Source: Solenopsis invicta | Lineage: Eukaryota > Arthropoda > Insecta > Hymenoptera > Formicidae | Direction of reading: 5' to 3' | NCBI RefSeq assembly: GCF_016802725.1 | Contig: NC_052679.1 | Span: 7,130,001-7,194,000, forward strand | DNA length: 64,000 nucleotides | Part shown: positions 10,871 through 22,450 of the stretch, piece after piece | Layout of the letters: every line of letters begins with the position of its first letter | Position numbering within the stretch: the first letter of the stretch is position 1 | Notes under the pieces: generated by a model | Seen by the model: only the letters and a program-made list of their open reading frames with translations | Told to the model about the DNA's origin: nothing | Databases searched by the model: none | Position numbers and translations under genes: made by a program

Positions 10871-11298
10871 CTGAAAAATATATAATTCTTAACTTCCTAA
10901 ATTTACTTTAAAACAATAAAATTTTCTAATGTTTATAATTTTAGAAATGTAAAAAAATCCTAAAAGACACAAAACACAGCTAGTAAAGGAATACTAATAT
11001 GACAAAATTACTAACATTATAAGTTTAAATTTTCTTTGCATTTCTTTGATTTCAAAATGCATTGATAAATCAAAATCATTTTAAGAATACACAAGAATAA
11101 ATTCTGAAAACTTAAGAAGATCCTAAAGTCACGAGTTTTACTGATTACACAGCGACTTACGTACATACTATTTATAATGCGTATAATTAACCAAACATCA
11201 ATAACACATACGAGAATCTAATCAAAGTTCTTTCCTTCCCCAAGCATAAAAAATGAAGGACACTGATTGGATAATCTTTTACGCGTTATACATTATGC

Positions 11299-11448
11299 AA
11301 AATTCTGTTGGTGATCAACAAAGATTACTTTGTATAAAAAATCTTGCCTACAATCGGTAAAACAGACCTGTCAACAAAGGAATCTATTTTACCGATTAAA
11401 CGTGATATATTGTTACACAAAATAATCTTTGTTGATTATACAGAATTA
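11299..11448. mobile_element. MITE with CAACAAAGATTA inverted ends
   Basis: About 150 bp. The left half contains ATCAACAAAGATTACTTTGT and the right half carries the imperfect reverse complement; a second inverted pair (ATCGGTAAAACAG and its partner) lies inside. No coding potential. Confidence 0.6.
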
Positions 11449-11889
11449 CAAATCCTTTTCCACAATTAAAGTATAGGTAATAATGTAGGATGGAGTCAAC
11501 AATTTCATGCGAAAAACGAGAAAAAAATTGGAAATTACAGTTTTATTATCATTATTTGGTATCGACTCGTGACAACATACACACATTTGCTTTATACAGA
11601 AATGTTATACTTTATATGTATAAAACAAGTATAGTTCTCATTTATAATGAAACAATACTGTGCATGAAGGAACAATTGTGTGTTTTTAAAAATAAGCTAT
11701 GAGTTTTAGTATACCCTCCTAATCAAAAGGCCACAATTTAATGTAAATAAACTATAACAATTTTTGTAAATTTATCGGTAGGGTTTTGACTAATAAAATT
11801 TCAACTAATATTTATAAAAATGTCAGCTATTTTCACTGACGCATTCAACAATTTGTTTACTTTTCTAAAGTTGTGTTTTGTTGTCTGCG

Positions 11890-12400
11890 ATGGACGAAAA
11901 ATAAGAACAAAAAATTTGCATTAAATTTTGCAAAAAAATAGATGCGGAAATTTTTTCGATGTTGCAAATAGATTTGATAAAAAACCACTATCATTATTCG
12001 AAACACGAAAGGAGTGGCACAAATGGTTCGTCGACGGTCAAGAGTTGTCGCTCAACGATCATCGAGTTAAAGCCCATTTTGTCTCGATCACAGTCAATAA
12101 CGTCATGAAAATTAAAAATTTAATCACTAACCGTCGAATAATCAAAATCAAGAACAAATTAGCAAAAGTGGTTAGCACGGATTGTGTCATTCAATTTTGC
12201 GTGAAAATTTGGATGCACCGTTGCACATAGCTACGCGTGTTATCGTTGCGCACCCGAAACAACATTGCAGTTCCGCAGTCATCATATTAGCCTGTTATGA
12301 TACTAGCAGACTTTTTTCTATTCCCAAAACTCCAAAGCCTACCGTGAGAAAAGCAACTCAAAGACTTTGATGACATAAAACAAAATCTGCTATGAAAACT
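11890..12400 (+). pseudogene. Mariner transposase remnant, internally deleted
   Basis: Translated in shifting frames, this stretch shows mariner-family landmarks. An initiator region MDEK...CIKFC is interrupted by an early stop. EWHKWFVDG follows, then a helix-turn-helix-like NNVMKIKNLITNRRI. After a frameshift comes CHSILRENLD, and near the end the PDLA-type catalytic context is degenerate, followed by FDDIKQNLL. A full mariner transposase is about 345 residues; here roughly half is missing, including most of the DD34D core, so it cannot be active. It lies in the intron of the zinc-finger gene on the opposite strand. Confidence 0.75.
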
Positions 12401-12975
12401 AAAGTATCGGGATCAGTGCTACTTCCAGAAATGGGAAAGACGTTGACACTAGGTTGTTGGGTTCGGATTAAATTATGAGTGCTTTCCATTAACAAGTCAG
12501 CACAAGTTTCATTACATTCTTTTTTGATATTCAATGAGTAACAAAGATAGAACGATACTTGGGTTGATTTATGTCATTAAATGGAACGCGTCATATATTG
12601 AACAGTAACATACTGAATAAATTCTTAAAATAAATACTTTTTTACTGGCCATAGTCTGGAACTTTTTGATTAGGCAGGTAACAGAAAACTTTGTCGGAAA
12701 AATTGTACATATATGTACGTGTATCAATATGGTTTGTAGAAATATGTTCAAATATTTACTGCTATATTAATATCATACGTGCACATAAATAAATTCGATC
12801 AGTAAAACTAACATCAACAGTATCCCACACTTCAGGCCAAATACTGAGGTCCCCTAACATTACAATGAGTGCTTTCCAATTATAATTTCTAGACACTTTC
12901 GTGAACATGGCGACACAGGTTGCATTCCAATTAGCACAATCATCGACATAATACACCTGTACTCAGCCCGAAGGC

Positions 12976-13978
12976 TATTAGCAGATAGAAACCTGAGAAC
13001 GGTCACGCTTCGAGTTCAGGTGAGACGCTTATTTCGTAGCGCCTCTATGTTTCGTGAAAAAATAAACCTTGAACTACGTAGTCAATGTCCATTTTTTGCG
13101 TCGATAATGACCACGTTTTCGTGGTTCTCAGCGGTGCTATGTGTTAGTTAGATAAAGACAACTATTGTTCATCTTTATCTAATTAACGCAAGGAATATTC
13201 TGTTTGGATACGTAATAGAGTGAATCCCAGTTGCGCATAAAATAAATCAGACACAGCAAGTTAAACACCTCTGATTTTGATAAAATTAAACTCACTTGAC
13301 GTGTTTTCGCACAAAACAAACAAATCTGGCAAAAAAAGTGTCGAACTGCCCCGCAAACCAAAATATCAAGCACTAAAGTTGACGACGATTGAGATTAGGA
13401 TACCTGTTATACCAAAGTAATTCACGTAATGTAGCGACTTGAAAAAGTAAATTCTTGGAAGGGAGAGGGGTTAGGCCCACCCCCCTACAAATTCCTAACC
13501 CAAACCAACCCGAATCTAATTGTATAAGTTAAAAATTCGCGATATATTCAGCTTGCTGTGTCCGATTCAGTCTGTGAGCAACTAGGATTTCCCCACGTAA
13601 TATTGGACACTTAACGATTAAAAACCGCACGATTGGATACGTGACCTAACTTAACCTCGTCGGTAAGGGATCGACTGAGACGGGGTGGGCGTGGGAGGGG
13701 ATGGGCCTACGGCCGTAGGCTCAATCTCCTATCGACGAGGTTTCCAATCGTGCGGTTTTCAGTCGTGTGGTGTCCAATTGTTACGTGACCAAATGGGTGT
13801 CATCCACTAACGCATAGCACCGCTGAAAACCACAAAAACATGGACTTTACCGAAAAAAATGGACATTGGCTACGTAGTTCAAGGTCCATTTTTTCGTAAA
13901 ACATAGAAACGCTTCGAAATAAGTGTTTTACTTAAACTCGAAGCTGACCGTTCTCAGGTTCCTCTCTGTTATTAGTTT
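12976..13978. mobile_element. Fold-back element with about 180-bp inverted arms
   Basis: Arms at 12976-13155 and 13798-13978 are imperfect reverse complements and share motifs such as AACCTGAGAACGGTCA and TTGAACTACGTAG. A 35-bp hairpin lies at the inner edge of the left arm. A second inverted-repeat element sits in the spacer. No open reading frame resembles a transposase. Confidence 0.7.
13594..13787. mobile_element. MITE with ATTGGACAC / CCGCACGATTGGA ends, nested
   Basis: The inverted ends begin CACGTAA and include ATTGGACAC and CCGCACGATTGGA. Similar terminal words occur at 35471-35594, but the internal sequence is different here. It lies within the fold-back element 12976-13978. Confidence 0.65.
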
Positions 13979-14030
13979 GCTGAACTAATGTTTTCTAGTG
14001 ACAATTAAATAGTTATAACTAGAGAGAAGA

Positions 14031-16547
14031 CTGGGAATGGCGAGTGTGTGAAGTTGGCACCCCTGTGGTACAAATTCATAGTTGCGTTAAGAGTTTTGGA
14101 TTATTTACAACAAAAGAAAGAGTTCTTGATACAAATCTTTTTACAAATAGTTCTGTTATTATAACAACAAACTCCCAGAACTATTAAAAAATGTTTTCAC
14201 GATGTCGACTTTGTAGTTTTGAAGTAGAAAAAATTTTTTTCGGAGTTCTGTTCAGGGTTTTGAATAACCCTCAGTGAGTTCTATCAAAAATTCTAATGAC
14301 AAAAATCGGTAGGATTGAAAACAATAATGTTACGGACGATCGCATGGGGTTTTAGCCAGTAAAAGTCCGGCATAACCTCTATCTCCGTCCCGGGAGGGAG
14401 GCATTCTATGAGGATTTTCCCATGTAAAAAAAAGGTGTCGACTTTATATTTTTTAAGTGTGAAAAATTTTTTAAGAGTTCTGGTATTTCTGTTGGGAGTT
14501 TTGAATAGCCTCCGATGAGTTCTATCAAAAATTCTAATGACAAAAATCTGTAAGATTGAAAACAAAAATGTTACGGACGATCGCAGGTGTAGATTTTGTA
14601 TTTTTTAAATGTAAAAAATTTTTTAAAAATGCTAGTAGTTCTGTTGAAAATTTTGAGTAGGCCCCATAAGTTCTATCAAAAATCCTTATGACAAAAATCT
14701 ATTTAGAAATAGTTGTTTGAAAAAAAAAAAAAAAAATCGAGATTGAATTCTCAAAAGTGGCATCAATAAATAGCCGAAATTTTAAAAATATCTAGAGGCG
14801 CGGTCGCGTCTCGCGCCAAGTCCACGCTTTAGCGAAACCGACTGACCCTCTTTTTCAGTTTTACGTAATTTTCTCAGTAAAATTTTTGACAGAACTCCGC
14901 GATAACTATTCAGAACACTCTCAACAGAACTTTCAAAACTCTTAAAAATTCTTTCATCCTTCAGAACTACAAAATCAACATTTGCAATCATCAATAACTT
15001 GTTTGTTTTCAACTTTACAGACTTTTATCATTAGGATTTTTAATAGAACTCATCAGGACCTATTCCGAATTCCCAACAGAACTCTTAAAAAATTTTTCAA
15101 ACTTCAGAAATACAAAGTCGATACCTGCTATCGTCCGTAACATTTTCCTTTCAATCCTATAGATTTTTGTCATTAAGATTTTTGATAGAATTCACCAAGA
15201 ATTATTCAAAATTCTCAACAAAACTCCTAGAACTCAGAAAAAATTTTTTCGCACTTTAAAACTACAAGGTCGACATCGTGAAAACATTTTCTAAGAGTTC
15301 TGGGAGTTCTGAATAACCACCGTGGAATTCTATCAAAAATCTTAATGAGAAAATTATGTAAAACTGATACTTTTGAAGTTTCAATTATTTTTTTGGAACC
15401 ACTTTTGAGAATTCAATTAAAATTTTTTTTTATTTTTTTAGGGTAGATATATTTCTAAAATGTATCGAGAACTCTAGAACTAGTCGAAAGGAATCGTATA
15501 TGCTATTCAGAACTATTTGGACTTGAAGTATATTTTTTATTTTTTATATTTTTTTTCTCTTAATCAAAAAAGTATGTATGTATGTATATATACACACAAG
15601 GTCATTAAAAAGTATCGGACCTCTTGATAATTTTGGAAACTAAGCATTTTAGAAAAAACCGTTTCAGGTAAAAGTTGTAGGGTTTCAAAAGATCTATTTA
15701 CGGATCTTATCAGTTTGACCTTGGATGACGTTGCCAAGATCAGATCAAAATCACTTTAACTTTTTTAAATGGAACACCCTATTTCTGATTCCAGAATCTA
15801 ATAGCTGGTGTCAAGAGCTTTCCAAAACCCTACAAAAAAAGTTTATTTTTGTTGAATTTCCGAGTTGTGGGGTGTGAAAACTACAGTGTACTGTAACTTT
15901 TAAGCGTCCTAACTTAGAAAGTACTTAACGAAAATAAACTTATTTATAGTATTTTGAAAAGTTTTCAAAATCGACTATAAGAAAATGCAGTAAAAGGTAT
16001 AACGTTATAGTATCGGTAGTTTCCTAATTAAAGGGTATCGGTACTAGCTTAACATTCTATATTTTTTATTGCATTTTCTTGTAATCGATTTCATGTGATT
16101 TCGATATGACCTTGGTGACGCTAACAAAGGTCAAACTAATAAGATCAGTAAATAGATCTTTTAAAACTTTACAACTTTTATCCGAAACACTTTTTTCTAA
16201 AATTCTTAGTTTTCAAAATAATCAAGGGGTTTGATACTTTTCGATGACCTTGTATGTGTGTATGTATATATATATATATATATATATACATACAACTCTA
16301 GTATTCGTTAAAAAAACATCAAATTAGCTATTTAAAACTATTTGCTGCTAATTTTAGGTGTAAAGTTAGCAATTCAAATCATCAACTCCTTTTTTCAAAA
16401 TTCATTTTCTTTGTTATAATAACAGAACTATTTGTAAAAACTATCAAAAACTCTTTCTTTTATTGTAAATAATGCAGAATTCTTAACGGAACTATGATTT
16501 CGTTACCACAGAAGTGCCTACTTCACACACCTGAGAATGGCCATCCC
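14031..16547. mobile_element. Large fold-back element with repeated internal units
   Basis: The outer 130 bp are inverted copies: CACCCCTGTGGTA...GTTCTGTTATTATAAC on the left has its reverse-complement counterpart at 16420-16547. Inside, units containing TCTATCAAAAATTCTAATGA and TGTTACGGACGATCG occur as direct copies on the left (near 14280, 14520, 14670) and as inverted copies on the right (near 15030, 15140, 15340). A separate MITE is inserted at 15596-16253. No transposase is encoded. Confidence 0.65.
15596..16253. mobile_element. MITE with ACAAGGTCATTAAAAAGTATC-like ends, nested
   Basis: About 660 bp with inverted terminal regions of roughly 130 bp; the tips read ACAAGGTCATT and the reverse complement of CGATGACCTTGT. 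The flanks are TA-rich, compatible with a Tc1/mariner-type TA target. It carries no transposase. Confidence 0.7.
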
Positions 16548-16550
16548 GGC

Positions 16551-16797
16551 GTTTTACCTGCAATTGAAGAAACCCCTCGTACTACCTCGTATACTACAGT
16601 CAGTACATTCATTTTTGGTTCAAGTCTGTGCTAAAATCATATAGTGACCCCTACCATACGATTTTAACACAAACTTGAATCATTTTTATCGGTAGTGTCG
16701 TAAAATAAATGTGCTATACAGTACTAATTTCAAAAATGGATGTACTAGCGGTAGTGTACAAAGCAGTACGAGAGGATTCTTCCGTTGTAGGTAAAAC
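16551..16797. mobile_element. MITE with GTTTTACCT ends
   Basis: Inverted ends GTTTTACCTGCAA and TTGTAGGTAAAAC extend imperfectly for about 75 bp. An inner palindrome built on a sequence like TGTTAAAATCGTATGG lies in the centre. No coding content. Confidence 0.65.
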
Positions 16798-16816
16798 AAT
16801 AAATTAACCGCTCTTA

Positions 16817-16963
16817 GAGTCTCTTTCACCAATCTCGGTTAAAGCTAACGGAGAAGTTAGTCCATTGGAATTGACCAATCGCATTTGTTATTTTACAGAA
16901 CAAGTAATGCAATTGGTCAATTTCAATGAACTAACCGAACGGTTAGATTGGTGAAAGAGACCC
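16817..16963. mobile_element. Harbinger-type MITE, TTA target duplication
   Basis: Inverted ends GAGTCTCTTTCACCAATCT and AGATTGGTGAAAGAGACCC are flanked by TTA on both sides (16814 and 16964). The 3-bp TTA duplication is the PIF/Harbinger signature. Non-coding, 147 bp. Confidence 0.75.
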
Positions 16964-17055
16964 TTAGTCTTCCCTTTGGTTAAAACTGCGATAACTATAA
17001 ATTAGGTTAAAATAATAAAAACGCAGATTCTATTACTTCCAAAAATCAAAGAATG

Positions 17056-17632
17056 TTAAGAGGATGCTAAAGTAACAGAAGAACTTCCTCGACGTCGGTT
17101 CTACAGATCACTGCAGATTATTTTTCAAGCGAGATCAGGCTATCGTTCTTTGTCCATCGCACAGATCTGTCTTTGTTTTTTGATTATTTCGCCATCTGCG
17201 AAGACCTATCAACTACTGTTGAGGATCATATTGCTCTGTTTATGACAGTTCAGTTTCGCTGACCAAAATATGCATGTGGTAAAAGCACATTAGGATATGT
17301 TTATACTTTTTTGTTAGGTGTTTAATCGTAATTTGACGCGGTCCGTGTTATTCGTGCATGTTTTCTGAAGTACGCTCTACTATCATTTTGTACGTACGAG
17401 CTACACAACTTCTGTATTAAGATAAAGTTAACCTCAGATGATGGCTATACAAGTGAATTTGTAATGATTTATAAATTTTTGTCCAATTTTTTTGTAAAAT
17501 TGACTTTAGCGCACTTTCTTTTTACGCGTATTTTAATTCTAAAAAAAAATGTTGTGATTCTGTAACGCCAATTCGAAGATATCTAGTGCACTGTAAATGT
17601 CGGTAATTTGCGGTACTTTAGCATCCTCTTAA
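17056..17632. mobile_element. Complete TTAA-flanked non-autonomous element
   Basis: The ends are TTAA-GAGGATGCTAAAGTA and TACTTTAGCATCCTC-TTAA, so TTAA is the probable target duplication (piggyBac or Kolobok type). The right half is homologous to bases 1-188 of the window, showing a dispersed family. No transposase is encoded. Confidence 0.75.
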
Positions 17633-18305
17633 GGCATAAATATGATATTGAAAAACTCCTAGTTTTAGCCAAAACTGCATAACGCATTACTACACACTGT
17701 GTTCCAATTGAATCGTACACAATGTTATACTTTGTGCATACTTGTGTACATATGGGAGTTTTGGTTTGGCCGCATACGAAAAGGAAAGATTGTGCATAAC
17801 GTAAAAAAACGCGGTATTACCAAATTTTTTCCTACTATATTTTCGCATTTCGACTTTTGGCTTTGTATTCTGATTTTGAACTTTTGAATTCTACATTTGA
17901 CTCTGACTTTTCATCTTCTACATGAGATGATCATAAAGTCCTCGGTTGATCAGTAACAGGATGAGTACCTAATTTGACTGGACTGGACTTGTATACATAT
18001 GTGTCAAGATATGTTAAGTAATTGGAAAGCACCCAATAGCTTTGGATGTCCACGTAATGTCACCGTGGCGCTAGCAACTTAACCTACTAATACACAAGGG
18101 CTATTTTTTAATTAAAGTCTGATATCATTGTACAAAATTTCTAGTTACAATACAGAATTTGTTCTTGCGCAATTAAGTTGGTAGCACTGTTACCTGTTTC
18201 CCCACCATTGGTCAAAATTCTGTTGTTAGTGAAAATCAAGCAGCGAGCGTGTAAACATGTCGACTACGATCGAGTCTCCCGCCAGTGCAAAATGCATACT
18301 GTGGA

Positions 18306-18442
18306 CGGAATCCGATAGCGCACGGTTCGATAGCTCACTAACCAATCATTTTGACTTATCTAATCCAACCAACGGAAAAACTCTAGGCATCGGTCGCTGT
18401 GAATGGTGGTGTGCTATCGGTCCCGTGTGCTAGCGGGATCCG
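18306..18442. mobile_element. MITE with CGGAATCCGATAGC ends, core shared with 35.5 kb
   Basis: Ends CGGAATCCGATAGCGCACGG and the reverse complement of CCGTGTGCTAGCGGGATCCG enclose about 75 bp (AACCAATCATTTTGACTTAT...GGCATCGGTCGCTGTGA). That core occurs in reverse complement at 35500-35575 between different ends. It is inserted in the mariner-derived element. Confidence 0.65.
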
Positions 18443-18460
18443 CTCGCATACTGTTCTCTT

Positions 18461-18669
18461 GCCAAATGCGAAGTGCGTTATATGCGTTCTGTTATTCGCT
18501 TTTTGTTGGTTGAACGCAATAATGCAGCTAAAATTCATCGAAGAATGTGTATGGTAACAAATTTATGAGTGACGGCGTGGTGGGTGATTCATGGTATAGG
18601 CAATTTCGAAGACGTACCGACATTCACGATGAGGCCGGCAGAGGAAGAAAATTTGTGGCAACTGAAGTC
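18461..18669 (+). pseudogene. Mariner transposase N-terminal fragment
   Basis: The translation shows a mariner-like DNA-binding region, with RSVIRFLLVERNNAAKIHRR followed after a one-base frameshift by VYGNKFMSDGVV and FRRRTDIHDEAGRGRK. The catalytic two thirds are absent; the frame then runs directly into the right inverted arm. It cannot encode an active enzyme. Confidence 0.75.
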
Positions 18670-20144
18670 ATCGATCACACAACATATTCTTCAATGAATT
18701 TCAGCTGCATTATTCCCTTCGGCTTGCAAAACGCGAATAACAGAATGCATTTCGCACTTGGCGGGAAACTCAATCGTAGTCGATATGTTTACACGCTCGC
18801 TGCTTGACTCTCACTAACAACGAAATTCCGACCAATGGTGAGAAAATAGGTAACAGTGCTATTAACTTAAATGCGCAAAAACAGGTTCTGTATTGTAACT
18901 ACAAATTTTGTACAACGATATCGGACCTTGATTAAAAAATAGCTCTCGTATATACATAATGTACATGTATATATAGTGCTGCAAGTGTATTCACAATAAT
19001 GTTTCACACTCTTCAGTTGTGTATTTCACACAACTTTCAGAATACGCACAAGACTTATACGTTGCCAGCGCTAACAGTTTGATTCATTAAGTGGACACGC
19101 CAAGAAAATGTTAGGTAGATAAACTTGGTATTGCCAGATTGCAAAATTTCTGACGCATGCGCAATGACCTCTACTCATGCATATGTTAAAATGATAGAAA
19201 CGCACTTCCAAAAATGAAAAAATGTTAAAGCATAAGTATGATATTGAAAAAAAATCCCAACTCTATCCAAAACATTGCGCTTTGAAATTCACTGTCAGTA
19301 CTAAAATCTACAGTAAATATACATAACGTAAACTATTAATTTTTAATGCTGCTAGTGTATATCGGAATGCATCCATAATTTATAATTCTTGTGACGGAAT
19401 CCTCAGTACATTTTAGTTTATAAAGTTACATACGCTACTACTAAGTAATACACATGTGCGTTACTGTGTATTTGTCAGAAATACCCCAATTTGGGGACAC
19501 TGGCGATATCTACAGCCCCATACTACCGTTTACAGTTCGACAGTTGAATCACCGATCGCGTATGTGACGCTGCACCTCAGGAGAGTAACGATGTTAAAAA
19601 TATGGTGAGATCATACTTGACAAGTAATTAAGTTAAATTTCTTATTATTCACGTATTCTGCAATAATATAATTAATTTAATTATGTATAAAAATAAAAAT
19701 ATAAAAAGAAAAATTTGTTTATAATTATAAAAATAAAAATTACATATGAAAAAAATTTGTTTATGATCATTTACTAAATAATATGATTTCGGCATATTTT
19801 TCACGTTTAAACGCTTCTGAGGGACAGCGTCACACGCGTGATCAGTGGCATCACTCGTAGACGTATATGATAGACTCTGCATTCACTCATCCAAATCTTG
19901 AGTTTGGGAGAACGATGTGAGAAACAAAATATCAGGAAAGTATTTTCATTTTCTGTGCGCGTGCATCATTGACAAAAATACAAGATAACTGACTACAAAA
20001 TTAGATAAGGTAACTTTCCCGGTAGTTTACATCTCGCATATACTTAAAACTGCTATGCTAACGCAGCCTTTTTTCAGAAATAGGGAGTGTGTGAAAACAG
20101 CGAGATAAAGAATGGATCTCTCACTTCAGTATCTCGAATGCGTA

Positions 20145-20272
20145 TGCGCATTCGTGACATACATGCAGTTTCGCATGCGCATTCGTGACATACATGCAGT
20201 TTCGCATGCGCATTCGTGACACATATGCAATGCAGTTTTGCATGCGCATGCGCATGCGCATGCGCATGCGCA
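20145..20272. repeat. 31-bp minisatellite fused to a TGCGCA hexamer array
   Basis: Three copies of a unit of about 31 bp (TGCGCATTCGTGACATACATG and following bases) run into about five TGCGCA hexamers. The hexamer array contains overlapping TGCGCATGCGCA sites, the consensus bound by NRF-1/Erect wing-type factors. It lies in the intron of the zinc-finger gene. Confidence 0.8.
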
Positions 20273-20402
20273 TACAAGAGTACATTAAAATGGAAAGTTC
20301 GATATCGTCTGCAATCTGATGTTGGTAACATTTCTTTTGTTGTATTAATAGTATAGGAGTTTTTAAATGGTTTCTCGTATCGTTCTGGCAAAGACATATG
20401 TA

Positions 20403-20547
20403 TACAAAATGTTCATTAATGATTGTCCCCACGTTGTCCCCATAGGAGCACGCATTTGTTATTTCTAATATGTTAGAAATACATATCCGTCGGTAAATCA
20501 TGCTCCTATGGTAAAAAGTGGGTACAACCATTAATGAACACCCTGTA
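20403..20547. mobile_element. MITE with TACA(AAA/GGG)TGTTCATTAATG ends
   Basis: About 145 bp with ends TACAAAATGTTCATTAATG and CATTAATGAACACCCTGTA. The flanking TA is consistent with a mariner-type target. An internal inverted pair, CATAGGAGCA and TGCTCCTATG, is also present. Confidence 0.7.
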
Positions 20548-20552
20548 TATAA

Positions 20553-21278
20553 GGAAAAGTAGGGTTATTGTACGCAATGAGTAATTGTACGCTTCCTGGT
20601 TTGGCATCTTCCCGATAAATAGAGATTATATCACGGCGAATTTTGTAGGCTAAAGATAGTTTTTTTAATATATAACTATAGATTATACCATTTAAAAACG
20701 TAGTTAATTGAAAAAATAAGAAAAAGTAAAATCATAATTTTTGTTGTGATTTCAGCGTTCAGAAAATAAGGCAATAAGTCCGTATTTTTCATTTATTCAT
20801 ATAATCTTGTTATACTTAACAAAAGTACGTTATTTCATGCGTTTTTTAAGCTATTGTTTATTAAATTTAATTAAATAATCTTTGAGTAATTGTTTTTTTA
20901 TCAAATCAAGTCCGCAGTGGACAATTTTACGCATCCATTTTGAATAGCGTGAGACCAACTATAGTGCCATTAGTACAGTGTAGTACAGTGTAGTGCAGTT
21001 CGTTCAACTAAAAGAATGGACTATAACCTCATTTTTCCTCCGCGTACATTTATCCAACTGCGCGTACAATTACCCAAGGCGCGAGAAATTTTTTCGTTTA
21101 TCCACTTGCCTCTTTTTGCTGAATATAGCATTGCCAAATAAAAAATTGTTCAATATAACAATACATAATGATAAAAAAATGTTTAAAGTTTCTATTTCTG
21201 TACTCGTATCGATTTCAACTTCAAAAATCACTTTACTGCAATAAATTTCTTTGGTGCGTGCAATTTTCCTACTTTCCC
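20553..21278. mobile_element. GGAAAAGTAGG-ended element
   Basis: The inverted ends GGAAAAGTAGGGTTATTGTA and the reverse complement of GCAATTTTCCTACTTTCCC enclose about 725 bp. The word ATTGTACGC and variants recur inside, which resembles subterminal binding repeats. No recognisable protein. Confidence 0.55.
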
Positions 21279-21284
21279 TTACAC

Positions 21285-21712
21285 AAGGTGTCCCTAAAAT
21301 CTGACCCAGGCTCTATATCTTGAAAACAACAGAGATAAAAATCCCACGGTTCATCACTCCCGTAGTATTTAATGATCGTAAGATTTAACACTTTCAGTTT
21401 CACAAAACATGGCCGCCTAATACCGGTGGTACTATAACTTTTCAGTCCTATAACTCGAAAAGTACTGATTAAAGAAGGCTTCAATATAGTGTTTTGAAAA
21501 TCTCTTGAGGTAAGCTATGCATTATGCAATAAAAAATAAGGGGGAGGGGGTTCATTTAAAAAACATCGGTCACATTAATTTAGCCTCAAGGTCAAGTTCA
21601 TATTTGCATCATATATTCGTCTTAATATCCTACAACTTTTGTCTGAAACATTTGTCCAAACCTAAAGCCATTTCCGAAATATAGGGCTTGAGTCAGACTT
21701 TAGAGACACCCT
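21285..21712. mobile_element. MITE with AGGTGTCCCTAAAATCTGAC ends
   Basis: The left end AAGGTGTCCCTAAAATCTGA pairs with TCAGACTTTAGAGACACCCT at the right. About 430 bp, non-coding; the arms continue imperfectly inward. Confidence 0.65.
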
Positions 21713-21723
21713 ATATATACATA

Positions 21724-21877
21724 TACAGAGTGAATCATAATGATTGTCCCAACGTCACCATAAAGGATACACGTCATATGACAAATATCAATCCGTGGGA
21801 TTTCAGTCTTACAGTTTCAATCGGTAAGTCATCTCTTGTGGTGAAACTTTGGGACAATCATTACGGTTCACCCTGTA
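21724..21877. mobile_element. MITE with TACAGAGTGAATCATAATG ends
   Basis: Ends TACAGAGTGAATCATAATG and CATTACGGTTCACCCTGTA flank an inverted ATTGTCCCAA / TTGGGACAAT pair. Non-coding, about 154 bp, directly beyond the previous MITE. Confidence 0.7.
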
Positions 21878-22136
21878 TATATACATACATACATACACAA
21901 CTAATACTCAGTCTGTCACAATTGTAAATCGTAAGTCGCTGTTCAGTCGGTAAAATTGGTGACTGACTTTTCTAAAGATTCACAATGATACAATGATAAA
22001 GTAGGAAACTGTACGTTCAGTTATCTTGCGTTTCCTACCATACCGACTATAATGTTCGAACCATTACAAGTTATATTGGGTGTGGCCCGTTTACGCAACC
22101 GATGCAGTTATTTCGACGTTGAATATGTGGCACTTA

Positions 22137-22293
22137 GGCCCGATTTTTCATTATCTGATTAACTTGTGGTTAGACTTAACTTAATGTTTTAACCAATGAG
22201 CTTTACCTATGGCATCATCATGGGTGAAACACATTGGATAAAGCATCAAGTTAAGTTTAACCATAAGTTAACCGGATAATGAAAAACCTGGCC
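22137..22293. mobile_element. MITE with GGCCCGATTTTTCATTATC ends
   Basis: The inverted ends GGCCCGATTTTTCATTATC and GGATAATGAAAAACCTGGCC enclose a core with a second inverted pair, AACTTAA...TTAAGTT. The flanks TTA and ATA would fit a Harbinger-type 3-bp duplication with one mutation. Confidence 0.65.
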
Positions 22294-22309
22294 ATAATAG
22301 TCGCAACGC

Positions 22310-22450
22310 TCGTGGAATTATTTCATTTTTATTGTTTATCAAATATTAAATAAGGGCAGATAATGCTTGCGAACGTTGTGAGGGTTATGTGAAATGTCTT
22401 TCTTGTTATTTATCAAATATATTAAACAAGAAAAAATGACTCTCATGAAT
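22310..22450. repeat. Degenerate copies of the 4.7-kb MITE family
   Basis: Two adjacent stretches containing GTTTATCAAATATTAAATAA and TATTAAACAAG resemble the centre of the MITE at 4671-4794. The ends are decayed. Confidence 0.45.

Larger units (their letters stand above)
18093..18948. mobile_element. Mariner-derived element with about 200-bp inverted arms
   Basis: TA flanks both ends. The arms, beginning CACAAGGGCTATTTTTTAAT and ending with its imperfect reverse complement TAGCTCTCG, pair for about 200 bp. The centre keeps a fragment of mariner transposase and a nested MITE. It is a deletion derivative turned into a long fold-back element. Confidence 0.7.

Noticed and set aside
20074..20531. 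HAHAHA- and RMRMRM-rich frames
   Set aside because: These are translations of the TGCGCA hexamer array and the 31-bp minisatellite.
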